Below, in pieces: positions 33,945-45,462 of a DNA stretch of 64,000 bases. Position 1 is the first letter of the stretch. The number at the start of each line of letters is the position of its first letter. Made by a program: the position numbers and the translations under genes. Source of the stretch: Earliella scabrosa (lineage: Eukaryota > Basidiomycota > Agaricomycetes > Polyporales > Polyporaceae); contig JABYQQ010000015.1 of NCBI GenBank assembly GCA_022605405.1, forward strand, positions 620,001-684,000, given 5' to 3'. Under the pieces are notes generated by a model. It saw nothing but the letters and a program-made list of their open reading frames with translations. It was not told where the DNA came from and did not search any database.

Positions 33945-35177
33945 ATGAGTGAGTATTCGATGTCTTCAGTCCGACGTGTGGTCTGAACACCTGTCACAGA
34001 CGCGGACGCACTAAACGGACGCCTCCTGTTCGCGATCCCGAAGAAAGGTCGGTGCGGGTTGAGAAGTTGCCTCGGGAAACCTGGAGCCTGATTCACTCGC
34101 AGGGAGATTGCACGAGAAGTGTTTAGAGCTGCTTTCAGGTGAGTAACATAGCCATTGGCTAGATAGAATCCAATATAACGGTCCTGGCCCAGGCGCCGAC
34201 ATTCAATTTCGAAGACACCACCGGCTAGATGTTTGTCTAGTCAAGAACCATAACATCGCACTGTGCGTCCCAATCCCATGCAGTGAGCACTATGGCTCAT
34301 ATGCGCTTTGTTCAGCGTTTTCCTTCCCGCGTCCGATATCCCGTCCTTCGTCGGGAAGGGTAACGTCGACCTCGGGATTACGGGTCAAGATGTAATCCTC
34401 GAAGCGCAGATGCAGGAGCACGTAACGGAAGTGCTCCAGTTGGGTTTTGGCAAGTGCGCATTGCAAGTACAAGTGCCGGAGGCCAGCGACATCAAGACGA
34501 TAGAAGACCTCGCAGGAAAACGAGTCGTTACGAGCTTCGAAGTGCTGTCCGGGCAGTACTTCAAGGCGATCGACGAGCGGCTGCAGCTTGCGCAGGACAA
34601 GCGGACGAGAATAGAGTACGTCGGTGGCAGCGTCGAGGCAGCGTGTGCACTCGGGTTGGCGGATGGAATCGGTTCGCCTTCCAGCTTCTGAAGAGTTTCG
34701 GCGCGAAGCTAACGACGCTCTCCAACAGTTGATTTAGTTGGTGAGTGAAAGCACCGGCTATTCGGGACTCTTGCTTGAGCGGAACGCCTCGCAGAATCTG
34801 GGGATACCATGCGCGCTGCAGGATTGCACGCAATCGCCACCGTGCTACACACCGAAGCCGTCCTTATCAAGTCCAGCACACCAAAACACCCCTCGCTAGA
34901 GCCCCTCATCCAGCTGATCACAAGTCGTATCGCCGGTGTTGTCGCTGCCAGCCGCTATGTGGTTTGTGAATACAACATCGCTCGCGATCGTCTACCTCAG
35001 GCGACAACCATCACGCCTGGGCGGCGCGCCCCGACGATCAGTCCGCTTGAGGATGAGGCGTGGGTCGCAGTATCATCTATGGTGGAGAAGAGCAAGATTG
35101 CAAACGTTATGGACGAGCTTGTCAAGATCGGAGCGGAGGATATTCTGATCTTCAACCTTGACAATTGTCGAGTCTGA
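33945..35177 (+). CDS. HIS1: ATP phosphoribosyltransferase, first step of histidine synthesis
   Basis: Joins ATP and PRPP to start the histidine pathway. Assembled by splicing: ATG at 33945 plus one base joins to NADALNGRLLFAIPKKG, then RLHEKCLELLS, then GADIQFRRHHRLDVCLVKNH, then IALVFLPASDIPSFVGKGNV and DLGITGQDVILEAQ. The middle block (FGKCALQVQVPEASDIKTI, EDLAGKRVVTSFEVLSGQYF, IEYVGGSVEAACALGLADGI) is the periplasmic-binding-like HisG core, with the PRPP-loop-like GSVEAACALG. A micro-exon (VDLV) between two introns links it to ESGDTMRAAGLHAIA. The C-terminal third (AWVAVSSMVEKSKIANVMDE, LVKIGAEDILIFNLDNCRV) is the regulatory ACT-like domain of the long form, so histidine feedback inhibition is expected. 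About 300 residues, as in yeast. It sits between two 2-isopropylmalate synthase genes on the same strand. Confidence 0.94.
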
Positions 35178-35833
35178 TGCATGCATGGAGATGGGAGCGG
35201 TGCAAGCTTGTAAAGTGAGTCTTCTATGCATGACCCGGTGTACCAGCACTCACTCAAGTTTGGTGATATTGTACTCAGAAGCCCATTGTCGGGGCCCTTC
35301 TGACAGATCTATGTAGACAGCTGGGAATTAGGGATACTGTTGTCCAGTAGAAGCCGTCAATGTCACCAATACTCGCGAGTTCGTCCTCTCTATCGCTCGT
35401 AACCCAAAACAGCCACACAAATGCTGAGAGAATGATAGTCACGAGAACGGGAACCTCGACTGCGTTCGCGGTGACATCTCGCATGCGGAGTTCTTGGTGC
35501 ACGTAGACGTGCATGCTTATGAGAATTGGGACTTGAGTCTCCTTCTGATTACCCATGTGGAATCTGCTTCCTGTTGCCCGTAGTATGCTTCCTGATGTTT
35601 TAAATTCTGATACAGTGATAGCAGGAGGAGAGATGCATGATCTATGCTGACGGGCGCTTGGTGGAACGTATCCGGAGGGGCATGTGCGGCAAAAGGTGAT
35701 CGTACTTATTGCCATGACTCGAAGGGAAAATTATCAGAAGCCTGACTCGACCACTTGCACATCTCAGTCTGGGAGTTGATGTTGCATACGACTCGGTGAC
35801 TACGTCCTGTTCTTCCTGCAGTTCTCGCCCACG
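35178..35833. promoter_or_regulatory. Spacer with LEU4 promoter
   Basis: No gene seen. It holds the HIS1 3' end and the upstream region of the full-length LEU4. Confidence 0.45.
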
Positions 35834-38542
35834 ATGCCGATGCTGTGAGTACGACCCCTCGAGTTCTGAACCGTGCATGCACCGGCCTTACACTCTTGTA
35901 GCGCAGACCCCTCCATTAAGTACGAGCCATATACTCCCCTACAGCTCGTCGATCGTCAATGGCCGTCCAAAGTGAACCGCACACCGCCAATCTGGCTCTC
36001 CACGGACCTGCGCGATGGAAACCAGGCTCTCGCGAATCCGATGACGATCGCACAAAAGACGATATTCTTCGACACTCTCGTCAAGTGCGGGTTCAAGGAG
36101 ATTGAAGTCGCCTACCCAGCCGCGAGTGAAACGGACTTCAACTTCGTGCGCATGCTGATCGAAGAGAACAAGGTGCCGGACGATGTGTGGCTGCAGGTGA
36201 GTACTACATGTTGTCACATTCTATCCCAGCCCCATCCTTCTCTCGGCCCGCAAATCGAGGGAGCGCGTTCCCTCACATCACAGTATCATACCGCACATAC
36301 GAGTGGGCTGGTTCTGACGAGGGCGTGTGCACAGGTCCTCACCCCGGCACGGGAAGACCTCATCAAGCGCACTGTCGATGCTGTAGCAGGGTGCAAACGC
36401 GCAATCATTCACATGTACAACGCAACGAGTTGTCTATTCCGCACCGTCGTCTTCCATAACTCAAAAGAGGAGACAGTCAGGCTCGCAGTCAAGCATACAG
36501 AGATCGTCCGGAAGCTGACCGAGGAGTGCACTGCGAAGTACGGGACGATCTTCCGGTACGAATACAGCCCAGAGACGTTCTCACAGACAGAGCCCGACTT
36601 CGCCATCGAGGTGTGTGAAGCGGTCAAGGCTGCATGGGGCAAGGCGGGCTTGGGTGACGAGCGCATCATCTTCAATCTTCCTGCTACCGTCGAAATCGGG
36701 CCGCCGAACCATTATGCGGATTTGGTGAGTTCTACTATGCATACAGCATTCGCATACACTAACTGCGCACTTAGGTTGAGAACTTCTGTCGGAATATCTC
36801 GGAGCGGGAGAAGATCATCATCAGTTTGCATCCTCACAACGACCGAGGTAGGCTCGTCATGTTGGACGTAATCTACATGGCGTCTGAGTGTGTTCACAGG
36901 CACTGGTATCGCCGCCGCCGAACTTGGCATACTTGCCGGCGCCGACCGCGTCGAAGGCTGTCTGTTTGGCAATGGAGAGCGCACAGGCAATGTCGACCTC
37001 GTCAACCTTGCGTTGAACCTGTACACCCAAGGCGTTCATCCCAAGGTCGACTTCAGTGACATCCAAGCAGTCATCGACGTCGTCACTGCATGTAACGACC
37101 TCCCTGTGCACCCCCGGCATCCGTACGCTGGCGAGCTTGTCTTCACCGCGTTCTCCGGATCACACCAGGATGCAATCAAGAAAGGCTTCGAGGCGCAACG
37201 TATCCGTCATCAGGAGGCAGAGCTCGCAGGACAGCCCCAGTACTGGGAGATGCCTTATCTTCCAATCGACCCAGCCGACCTTGGTTGCACATACGAGGCT
37301 GTCATCCGCGTCAATGCGCAATCAGGAAAAGGCGGCATTGCCTACCTTGTGCAACAGCACCTTGGCCTCGATATGCCGCGCAAGATGCAGATCTCGTTCT
37401 ACCAGGTCATCCAGGATATCGCGGATCGCGAGGCTCGCGAGATGACGGTCGAGGACATCACCACCGCGTTCCGCAAGACGTACCATTTTGGTGGCTCTGC
37501 GTACGAAGGTCGTCTCGTCCTGAAGTCGTTCAAGATCTCCGCAGAACCTGCGCCCAACGGCGTGGATGGCGAGGTTGCAGACGAGCGACGACAGTTTGAC
37601 GGAACGATCTCCGTAGATGGCTCTTTGCGCGTTATTCGCGGCGATGGCAATGGTCCTCTCTCCGCATTCCTCGATGCTCTCCGCACACACCTGGACATCC
37701 ATCTCTCCCTCCGCGAATACACTGAGCACACTATCGACAAACACCAAAACGCCCAGGCCGCTTCATTCGTCGAGCTCGTTCCCCAGAGCGACGATGTCAA
37801 GGACACCCGTCGGTCCACGCAGTCATGGTGGGGCGTAGGCCTTGACCCTGATATCGCGGCGTCCGGCCTGCGCGCCGTCCTCAGCGCAGCGAACAACGCC
37901 ATCGGTGACCGCGAGCTGCCAGAGCTCAAGCTCAGCGTCGGCTTCAGCTCTCTCTCCGGCCAGGCCGACATCGCGACCGCGATCCTCAACTCGCTCAAGC
38001 TCGAGCTCCCGCGGCGGCTGCAAGCCTCGTTCTACGAGGTCGTCCAGCGCGCGGCGCGTGGCTCAGGCGGGGAGATCTCGTACGATGCGCTCGTGGTGCT
38101 CTTCCGGGAGACGTACGGCTACTACGAGGGTTCCGAGACGCGCTTCGCGGTGAAGAGCTTCAAGCTCGAGCACCTCGACGCGAGCGGGCGCGCGAAGCTG
38201 TCGGGGAGCTTCATCATCAACGGCAAGGACGTCGTGCTCGAGGGCGAAGGCAACGGTCCGCTCTCCGCCGCTGTCGAGGCTGTGAACCGCGGCCTGGACG
38301 GGCGGGTGTCGATCCGGGAGTACGCAGAGCACTCGGTCGGCGCGGGCTCGGAGGTCATGGCGGCCTCGTACGTGGAGATCGTGTATGAGTACCCGGGCGG
38401 GGGGCAGAAGATGAGCACGTGGGGCGTCGCGATTGACCATGATATCACCGCGTCGGGCTTGAAGGCTGTTCTGGCTGCGACGAAGGCGGTGGAAAAGGCG
38501 GACGAGGTGGCGAGGAAGGCCGCTGCCGCGGGGCAACAGTGA
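35834..38542 (+). CDS. LEU4: 2-isopropylmalate synthase, full length, with tandem LeuA-type modules
   Basis: Committed step of leucine synthesis. Exons: MPM + [13 protein letters not shown]..., catalytic TIM barrel with [60 protein letters not shown] and [12 protein letters not shown] (residues about 1-380). Then, unusually, there are two similar modules of about 190 residues each. Module 1 (37346-37900) runs [87 protein letters not shown]. Module 2 (37976-38500) runs [85 protein letters not shown]. Each looks like linker plus LeuA (leucine-binding, dimerising) domain. Total about 805 residues; yeast Leu4 is 619. No peroxisomal or clear mitochondrial signal is seen at the N-terminus. Confidence 0.92.
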
Positions 38543-41024
38543 AGGGAAGATGTCTGTGAATTGAAGCCAAATTTGAATGTATCTAATATGGGTTGTTGTA
38601 TCATCTGTCTTGACTTTTGCTGTTTTGCCATCGCAACTCTTGGCTAGGGGCTGCTAGGTGAGAGTTCATCGATCATCGCTATCTCAGATTACTTGTACGC
38701 TCACGCATCATCCACCCATGATTTTGGGAGTCTGGCAGCACGATTCAGATAAATTGCTCCATCTGCTTTGGCTCGCGCGTTCTCCTGGATGAGCTCTCTA
38801 AAGTCTCCGCCAAAGCGCGCTCTCCTCGACCATATGCTAGACCTGGATGTTACCCATGCGACCCCGCTGATAGTACACACCCAAATTGCCAGGACACCAC
38901 ACGATATCCATCATGTCAAATTCATGCGGAGGATATCGTTGATGGATGTCCGGGGATATCTTTGCTGGGATGTACCACGGTCATCTAGGAGTAAGTAGCG
39001 GAGTTTCAAACCTCTCTATCCTACCCTACAATGCTGTTGATACATTGTTGATGTGCGCGAAGACATGGGCGCTTGGGACTTCGTGCATTTTTCTTCCTGA
39101 CCGTCAACTCAGTCACCGTCGCCCTTGTGCCCATCCCCGTCCTTCCCGACACCAACGACACTCTCGGCCTTTACCATCGGGCCATCCTATACATGCGCCC
39201 GCCGCCACTATCTTCAACTCAAGTCCTTCTGCGTGTGAGCAACGCACCGCTATTGAGTGTCCCTGTCGCGGCAGCGTCGCCTAGTACCCCTACCACTACT
39301 GTACTACTTACTAGTTCGGTAAGTCCTAACTACAAAATCCCTGCCTATGATTCCCCGTACGCGTGTCTGTCCCTTTATATTGGTGTGTTCTCACTGCATG
39401 TGCCATGTATGTACCTGCACGCTGTACACCATGTTCTCCCACTAGCCGGCTGTGAGGGGCCTGTGTGTAGTGTTAGTACGTGTACGTAGTTCACTACAGT
39501 CGCTCTCCTGCGGCGCATACCGATGTCAATGAACACTTGTAAGCCATTGGTCCGTACAGTTCTTCAAGCATCAGCCATCGCCTGCATGTCGGTGCTGCAT
39601 TGTGCCAGTGCGACGGACAGACAGCAAGCATAACAAATTGTAGTAATGATTCAACTAATGAACTCTTCTGTTCCTTGTTATCGGCTGGGCCGGATGTCCT
39701 CGGATGTATTTGACCTGATGGACATCCCCAGACTTTCCATCAGGATATCTGGGGGATTTCCGCGGGGCTTTCCGCGTCATGTCCAAACGAGGATATCCGC
39801 TGGTATCCTGGGAATTTGAGTGTGTACAGCTATACTGACGGTGGCTAATCTCAGGCTGTCCTTCTGCCAACTGTCTCTCTCTAGAGTCAACTTGAAGCCG
39901 CTGCGTTTCGCTGCGTTACATGGCGGTGTATGCTCTCTCGGGTGATGCCTAGACATTGTTACTAATATGCATATAGGGGTCATCAGCCGCGAACCGTTGA
40001 AACCCTTGGTGGGGAAGTAGACGGCCACAACGCTCAGTGGACGTGGATTCACTACCGCCGGCGGGTGATCGATGATCTGCGGCACCGAGTGCATTTCATG
40101 CGAAAAGCACAAGCCGCCCGATGCCGACCTGACGCAAACTTAGTACACTTCCAAGCGTGGGTCCGGGCTGTACTTGGCCACATACCATTGGAAATGGAGT
40201 TCATTGTGTGTGCAGGGAAGTTACACACCCGTCACGCTGCAAGAGCTGCTGCGAAGAACTTCACATCGCTCATCTCTCCCTGCCGCTGCAAGATCAGTCC
40301 AGGAACCTCCCTCAATATTCAAGAGTGCACAGCCAGGTTGGCCAATTCTGGATCACCCATGCAGATGAGTTCTCTTCTGGGTCTTCTTTCAGGTACGTCA
40401 TGTCATGTAGAACCAGTTTGCGGCGAGCTTGGAACTTTCCTTCGTATACGGTGGGGTGAATCCGAGGGGACACAGCCGATGACAACGTGGAGTCGAGACC
40501 GCCTCGGACGCCCCACAATGTACATGCCACCGGTCCTGTGCCGCTCAAGCTCCGTCTTCCATGCGTTTGTCCGGACACAGGTCAGTGGCAGCATCACAAT
40601 GCCTCGGTTAGGACTCGTCTCTCACTCTCTCACAGGCCCTAGTTGCCCAGTCCTGAGCACGTTGAATGGCTGTACTGAATTGGCCTAGGGTGTCAGTCCC
40701 GACTCCAGGTATTACCTCTAGTAGCGCGGTGGGACTAGGCATCCATAGCCTCCCGTGATCCATCCTCGTCAAATGGGAGTGGACTGATGCACGCCTGGAG
40801 AACGTACAGTGGTCATAACCACGCGGCGGACTTCAGCTGGCTTGCGAAGCATAGCTGCGTACTTCGAAGTAGGTCACGGCCTGCCATCCCTGCGGCTGAC
40901 ACGCACTAAGGCACCCTGATGCACGCGTATACCGCACCGCAAGCGTATCGCAGGACAGAATATATATGTAGGAGTGGAAGAGACCAGATGTTACCCCCAA
41001 CCTCCAACACCCACGCCTCTCCGA
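38543..41024. other. 2.5-kb gene-poor stretch
   Basis: Apart from the TIR-flanked element at 38868-39832 I can support no gene. Between 40065 and 40690 both strands have open frames (plus: 207 codons; minus: 40312-40578, containing KFQARRKLVLHDMTYLKEDP). Neither shows a known domain or a convincing exon chain. The right end is the promoter of the membrane-protein gene. Confidence 0.45.
38868..39832. mobile_element. TIR-flanked non-autonomous DNA element (candidate)
   Basis: The left end TACACACCCAAATTGCCAGG (38873-38892) and the reverse complement of the right end, TACACACTCAAATTCCCAGG (39808-39827), match at 18 of 20 positions. The match continues with gaps to a GATATCC at each inner edge. 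A second, internal pair also matches: ATATCCATCATGTCAAATTC (38904-38923) against ATGTCCATCAGGTCAAATAC (right end, reverse complement, about 39706-39725). GGATATC and GGATGTCC words recur near both ends, like subterminal transposase-binding sites. The interior has no transposase frame, and target-site duplications are not clean. This suggests an old, non-autonomous element about 0.95 kb long. Confidence 0.62.
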
Positions 41025-42875
41025 ATGGACGACATTACGGTCATTGCTTGGCAGGAAGAACCAGGATCACGCGGAACATTCTCCATCGTCACCAGCTGTC
41101 TCGGGACTCTGCTCATCTGTGTCTGGTCTGCTCTCCACGTAGACATCCAGAGTGGCAAATCCAGGCTCGCCGTGTTGCGCGGCAGGGTCGGCTGGTTCAT
41201 CATCGGCTTGATCGCACCAGAACTCCTCCTCTTCACCGCTTTCAACCAATATCTCATTGCAGGCTCCATCGCTGAAGCGGCTGGGAGGCTGCTGAAAGCG
41301 CCGCCGAAGGAAACCCATAATGCTCCATGGTATAGTCCGAGTCGTGCCCTTGCACGGATTATGCCCTACCAAGTACGTTAATTGGTGCCATAATACCTGT
41401 TCAGCACTGTAATATGATTATCCCACCTCCAGACTCCAGATATTGGATTACAGCAGGATGTGGAGGAGGCTAAGAGCAAAGACCGCGGTGACCGGAAGCA
41501 CCGGTGGACGCGAGCACACGGGTATTATGCCGCTATGGGTGGTTTCGTCCTACAAGATCCTGATGCCGATCGCGGCAAAGACGACCACTATCTACCAGCC
41601 TGGCAGTCCAACGGAGTACTCACGTCGGACGCCGTACTCCTCCTCATGGAGCATGAGCCGAAGCTCATCCCAGACCTGCCCATGGGCGAAATCCGTGACC
41701 GCAGCAAAGCCAACGGCCTCGCGAAGGCACTCCTTATCTGGCAGATGCTCTGGTTCTGCCTAAGCTGCGCGAATCGACTTGCGCAGAACCTGCCTCTCTG
41801 CCTGCTTGAGGTGTCTACAATCGCCCACGCTCTGGTCACGTTGCTCACCAGCTTGGTTTGGTGGAGCAAACCCAAGGACGTGCAGCGACCGACCGTCATC
41901 CGGGAGCCACAATCCACCCAGGACCCCCAATCGGCGGACCCTCAGCGTACGAACGACCGCGCACGTCAGCTTGGCGCATGGATGTCCATGACGAGCATCG
42001 CCGACCTATACTTTTTAGGTGGGCTGCTCAACATCGACTGCAGCGCCGAGATGCACTACGTCGAGCTTAAGTCCGCTGCGTTCACACCCAAACTACCCCA
42101 CGATTCGGACTCGCGTCACCGGTCCACCATTTGCCGAATCTGGAAGGGTGTTGTGCACGACATCCGGACATGGTTCGTCTACCCGAAAGGGAAGTCACCA
42201 TGGCACAGAGACAGACATCCCTGTACGCGGACTCAGGGAGAGGCCTGTTCGGAGAAGGAGGAGAGACAGGCCAAGAAACTGCGGTGGGAACTCGCTGCCA
42301 AAGCACTCGAGAACTATCCTTCCCTTAACGACGAGGCACTCAGGCATAACCCTTCCCTCACACCGCCTCCGATCAAGGCACCGGCAGCACCGAAACACCC
42401 CCTCATTGTCCCAGTAGCCCGTCTGCAAGCATCAACAGATGCCCGCACGCACAACATGACAGGCGTCTTCCAAACTGCACTCATAGGTGGCGTCCTCACC
42501 GCAGTCTATGGCCTCCCTCATCTCTTCGGATGGAACGCGACGTTCAGGAGTGCCCTGGAACAGAAGTTGTGGCGCATCGCTACCCTTGTCATCGTGACGA
42601 TGGGGTTCACCATTGGCGCCATCACCATCTGCGCAATGCTTCTGACACGGGGTCTGCAATACGTGCTCGTAGAATGGATGGCGAAAAAGGAGTACACAGG
42701 AATCGCCGTTCAGTGTCAACGACCACTGGAGCGGATTATGCTATCCTTGGGTGTATTGCTTTACTGTGTCTCAAGCGCGTATCTGATCTCTCAAAGTTTC
42801 AGCCAGTTATTCGCTCTTCCGTCTGCGGCTTTTACTGTACCATCGTTCGGCAACTATTGGCCTCATTTCTCTTGA
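41025..42875 (+). CDS. Multipass membrane protein of an unnamed fungal family
   Basis: I recognise the family only as a large group of uncharacterised membrane proteins in mushrooms. Exon 1 begins MDDITVIAWQEEPGSRGTFS, then a first hydrophobic segment VTSCLGTLLICVWSALHVDI. This is followed by VGWFIIGLIAPELLLFTAFN and, after an intron at 41371-41432, a soluble loop with WTRAHGYYAAMGGFVL. More membrane segments follow: IWQMLWFCLSCANRLAQNLP, VSTIAHALVTLLTSLVWWSK, TALIGGVLTAVYGLPHLFGW, IATLVIVTMGFTIGAITICA and LGVLLYCVSSAYLISQSF. It ends in the typical P-x-xA-(F/Y)-x(n)-YWPHFS. About 585 residues with one intron. The frame is intact and there is no catalytic motif. An upstream in-frame GTG exists, but ATG 41025 is the natural start. 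Confidence 0.8.
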
Positions 42876-43390
42876 CATCGTGTTTCCTCGGATGCTTATC
42901 TATACTCCCTGTCCGCAAAGTACGTCTCGCTGTTTCGCGATGTAGCTGTCGATCGAGTTCTTATATAGATCTATTGAATGGTTCTCAGACCGTCGGAGCT
43001 CAACGGTTTCGCGCCTCGGAATGTCGATTGTAGCAGCCTGCCATAACTGCCTCAGGAGGGAAGACAGGGTAAGGTACCTGGTCCATAGCAAGCTATTGAC
43101 GCATAATGTATCCCGCGTGGCTGTAGACTCGGATGCCATCGTATTGTTGCACGAAGTATGGGCGTGATGACCCTGGAACGTCAATATACTGTCAGGCAAT
43201 AGCGGAACTCATGTTCTTCCAAAGTTCACGAAGAGGTCAGTACGAATCACTAGGGCCCGTCTTGTTTAGTCAAAATTTTACGGCCACTTGGTCTTATAAA
43301 TCTGGCAGCTTTCAATGCACGACAACTGGTCAGATTGTTGCGCTTGTTCCAACCATCTCGCGAGAGGGGATAGGGCCCACCCTACATTCA
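42876..43390. other. Convergent 3' spacer
   Basis: Lies between the membrane-protein gene (+) and the orphan gene (-). Bases 43325-43390 are the start of a segment repeated at 44590-44660 (TTGCGCTTGTTCCAAC...), the 3' limit of the tandem duplication that follows. Confidence 0.5.
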
Positions 43391-44239
43391 TCAATCACCT
43401 ATGTAGCGGACATCGTAGACTAGCTTGATTGAAGCCTCTTTGAGATAATTCTCCCATCCCGCATACATGGCTCTCATCCACAAGCCCACTCTATCTCCAG
43501 GACGCAATGCGTCCAGGAAACCTACACCGCTATCAGATTCATCGACGTTATCAGGTTTGGTGACCTCGCCCGATCGCCATTCGACGACGTGCCTTTCAAA
43601 CTCGGCATTGGCTACGCGGTTACTCTGCACATGCCAGACAAAGTCGTCGCCGTTGGGCACTAGCATCCAACCGATCTCTCGGAGTCTGTCTTGAACGTCC
43701 GAGGTCTTGCGATATAGGTTGTACGTCTCCAGAAACTCGAGATCCGGGTCTCCAGGGCCGTCGTACTCCCGCGGCGAGAGGGGTCGGAAGATGCACGCCT
43801 CGTACCACGAGTATGAACCCCTGAATGTTCCTGTTCACGAAACATGTCATCACTGTGCATCCCGAAGATTGCGCGCTGACACCATACCACGGTGATTACC
43901 GCCCCAACCTTGATCGTGGCCTTCGACGGTCCACGTCACTTTCTTCATCCTCCAGCTCTCTCCCTCCCCGCCGCCGCGTAGTGGCGGGCTCATGAGATAG
44001 AGGAGAGATGAGCAGTAATCGCGCCGAGTATGGGCATCAGCGCGCATCCGGACCAGGCTGGTTCGCGCGGCCCTGACGCATGGGTAGTATTCCGCCAAGT
44101 CCATTATCTCGAGGACAAGCTCTGCAGGCAGGCGGAGCTGTGAGAGTATCGCGCGGACGCGCCGAACGGGTTCCGCGGGGTCGATATCATCCCCGTCGAC
44201 GTCGGCTGGGCTGTCGAGGAATGATTGTAGGGCACCCAT
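43391..44239 (-). CDS. Orphan protein of a fungal family, tandem copy 1 (intact)
   Basis: Function unknown. The N-terminal part contains LRLPAELVLEIMDLAEYYPC, a helix that resembles the first half of an F-box, as is common in this mushroom family. One intron (about 43841-43894, ending GAACAG) joins GWGGNHR to GTFRGSYSWYEACIF. The conserved C-terminal part reads WMLVPNGDDFVWHVQSNR, FERHVVEWRSGEVTKP, FLDALRPGDRVGLWMRAMYA and GWENYLKEASIKLVYDVRY. The repeated tryptophans and the LRPGDRV-LW-RA block are the family hallmark. About 264 residues and complete from ATG 44239. A dead sister lies immediately upstream. Confidence 0.75.
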
Positions 44240-44659
44240 ACGGGACCTGTATACCCATAAATTACCCCAGATGCATGGTACGCTCTACCCATCACTTACC
44301 GTTGAGTGTGGGTGAAACAGCAGATGGGTTACCGTACGCGCGTGTTCAACTTGAAGCAAGTTGAAGAGACATGAGTGGAAGCCTGAAGCGCCGCAGCACA
44401 GTGCCCGCGTCTAATCTGAACCGAACCGAGCCGAGCCGAACTGGCTCAGCTCCCACTAGCACTGCCAGGACCTCGCAAACAATACCTGTGCAGATTCTCA
44501 ATCGCAACGATATACCGCGCATTCGTTGGAAACTTACAGAGGGGCGATCCTAGCCAGCACCGCACGAATGGTGACTACGTATGTGGTTACCCAAATCTTT
44601 GCGCTTGTTCCAACTTCTCCCGACAGGCGGGATAGGACCCACCCTACAACATCGATTAC

Positions 44660-45462
44660 CTAGCGGACATCGTAGAGTAGCTTGATCGAAGCTTCTTTGA
44701 GGTAATTATCCCAGCCCGCATGCATAGCCCTCATCCACAAGCCTACTCTATCTCCCGGACGCAATGAGTCCAGGAAGTTTGCACCACTAGCAGATTCATC
44801 GACGTTCTCGGGTTTGGTGACCTCGCCCGATCGCCATTCGACGACGTGCCTTTTGAAGCCGAACGTGGCCATGCGGTTGGCCTGCACATGCCAAACAAAG
44901 TCGTCGCCATTGGGCACTAGCATCCAACCGGCCTCTCGGAGTCTGTCTTCGACGTCCGAGGGCTTGCGATATAAATTGTACGTCTCCATAAACTTGAGAT
45001 TTGGGTTTCTAGGGCCGTCGTACTCCCGCGTCGAGAGGGGTCGGAAGATGCACGCCTCGTACCACGAGTATGAACCCCTGAATGTTCCTGTTCACGAGAT
45101 ATCATATCAGATCTCGAAGATTACATATTGAAGACATACCATGGTTATTGTTAATCCAACCATGATCGTGGCCTTCGACGGTCCACGTCACTTTCTTCAT
45201 CCTCCAGCTCTCTCCATCTCCGCTACCGGGTAGTGGCGGGCTCATGAGATAGAGAAGCGACGAGCAATAATTGCGCGGAGTATGGTCATCAGCGCGCATC
45301 CGGACAGGGCTGTTTCGGGCGGCCCCGACGGATGTCCATTATCTCTAAAAGAAGCTCCGCAGGCAGTCCGAGTTATGAGAGCATCGTACGGACGCGCCGA
45401 GCGGCCGCGGGGTTGATCTTGTCTGCATCCCCGTTGGCTGGGCTGGATTGTGGGGCGCCCAT
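44660..45462 (-). pseudogene. Tandem copy 2 of the orphan gene, decayed
   Basis: Aligns with the gene at 43391-44239 along its whole length and into the 5' flank (44395-44560 against 45630-45745). From the would-be ATG at 45462 the frame reads MGAPQSSPANGDADK and hits TAA at 45373-45375, where the intact copy has a glutamine codon (LSQLRLPAEL). About 40 bases further on, near 45325-45340, 17 bases are missing relative to the intact copy, shifting the frame. The second exon (ETYNLYRKPSDVEDR ... SIKLLYDVR) remains open and very similar, so inactivation is fairly recent or only the 5' part has decayed. Transcription from an internal start cannot be excluded. Confidence 0.8.

Noticed and set aside
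38543..41024. Remnant of a retrotransposon or large transposon in the gene-poor stretch
   Set aside because: No reverse transcriptase, integrase or transposase motif could be read in any frame. Only the TIR-flanked 0.95-kb element is supported.
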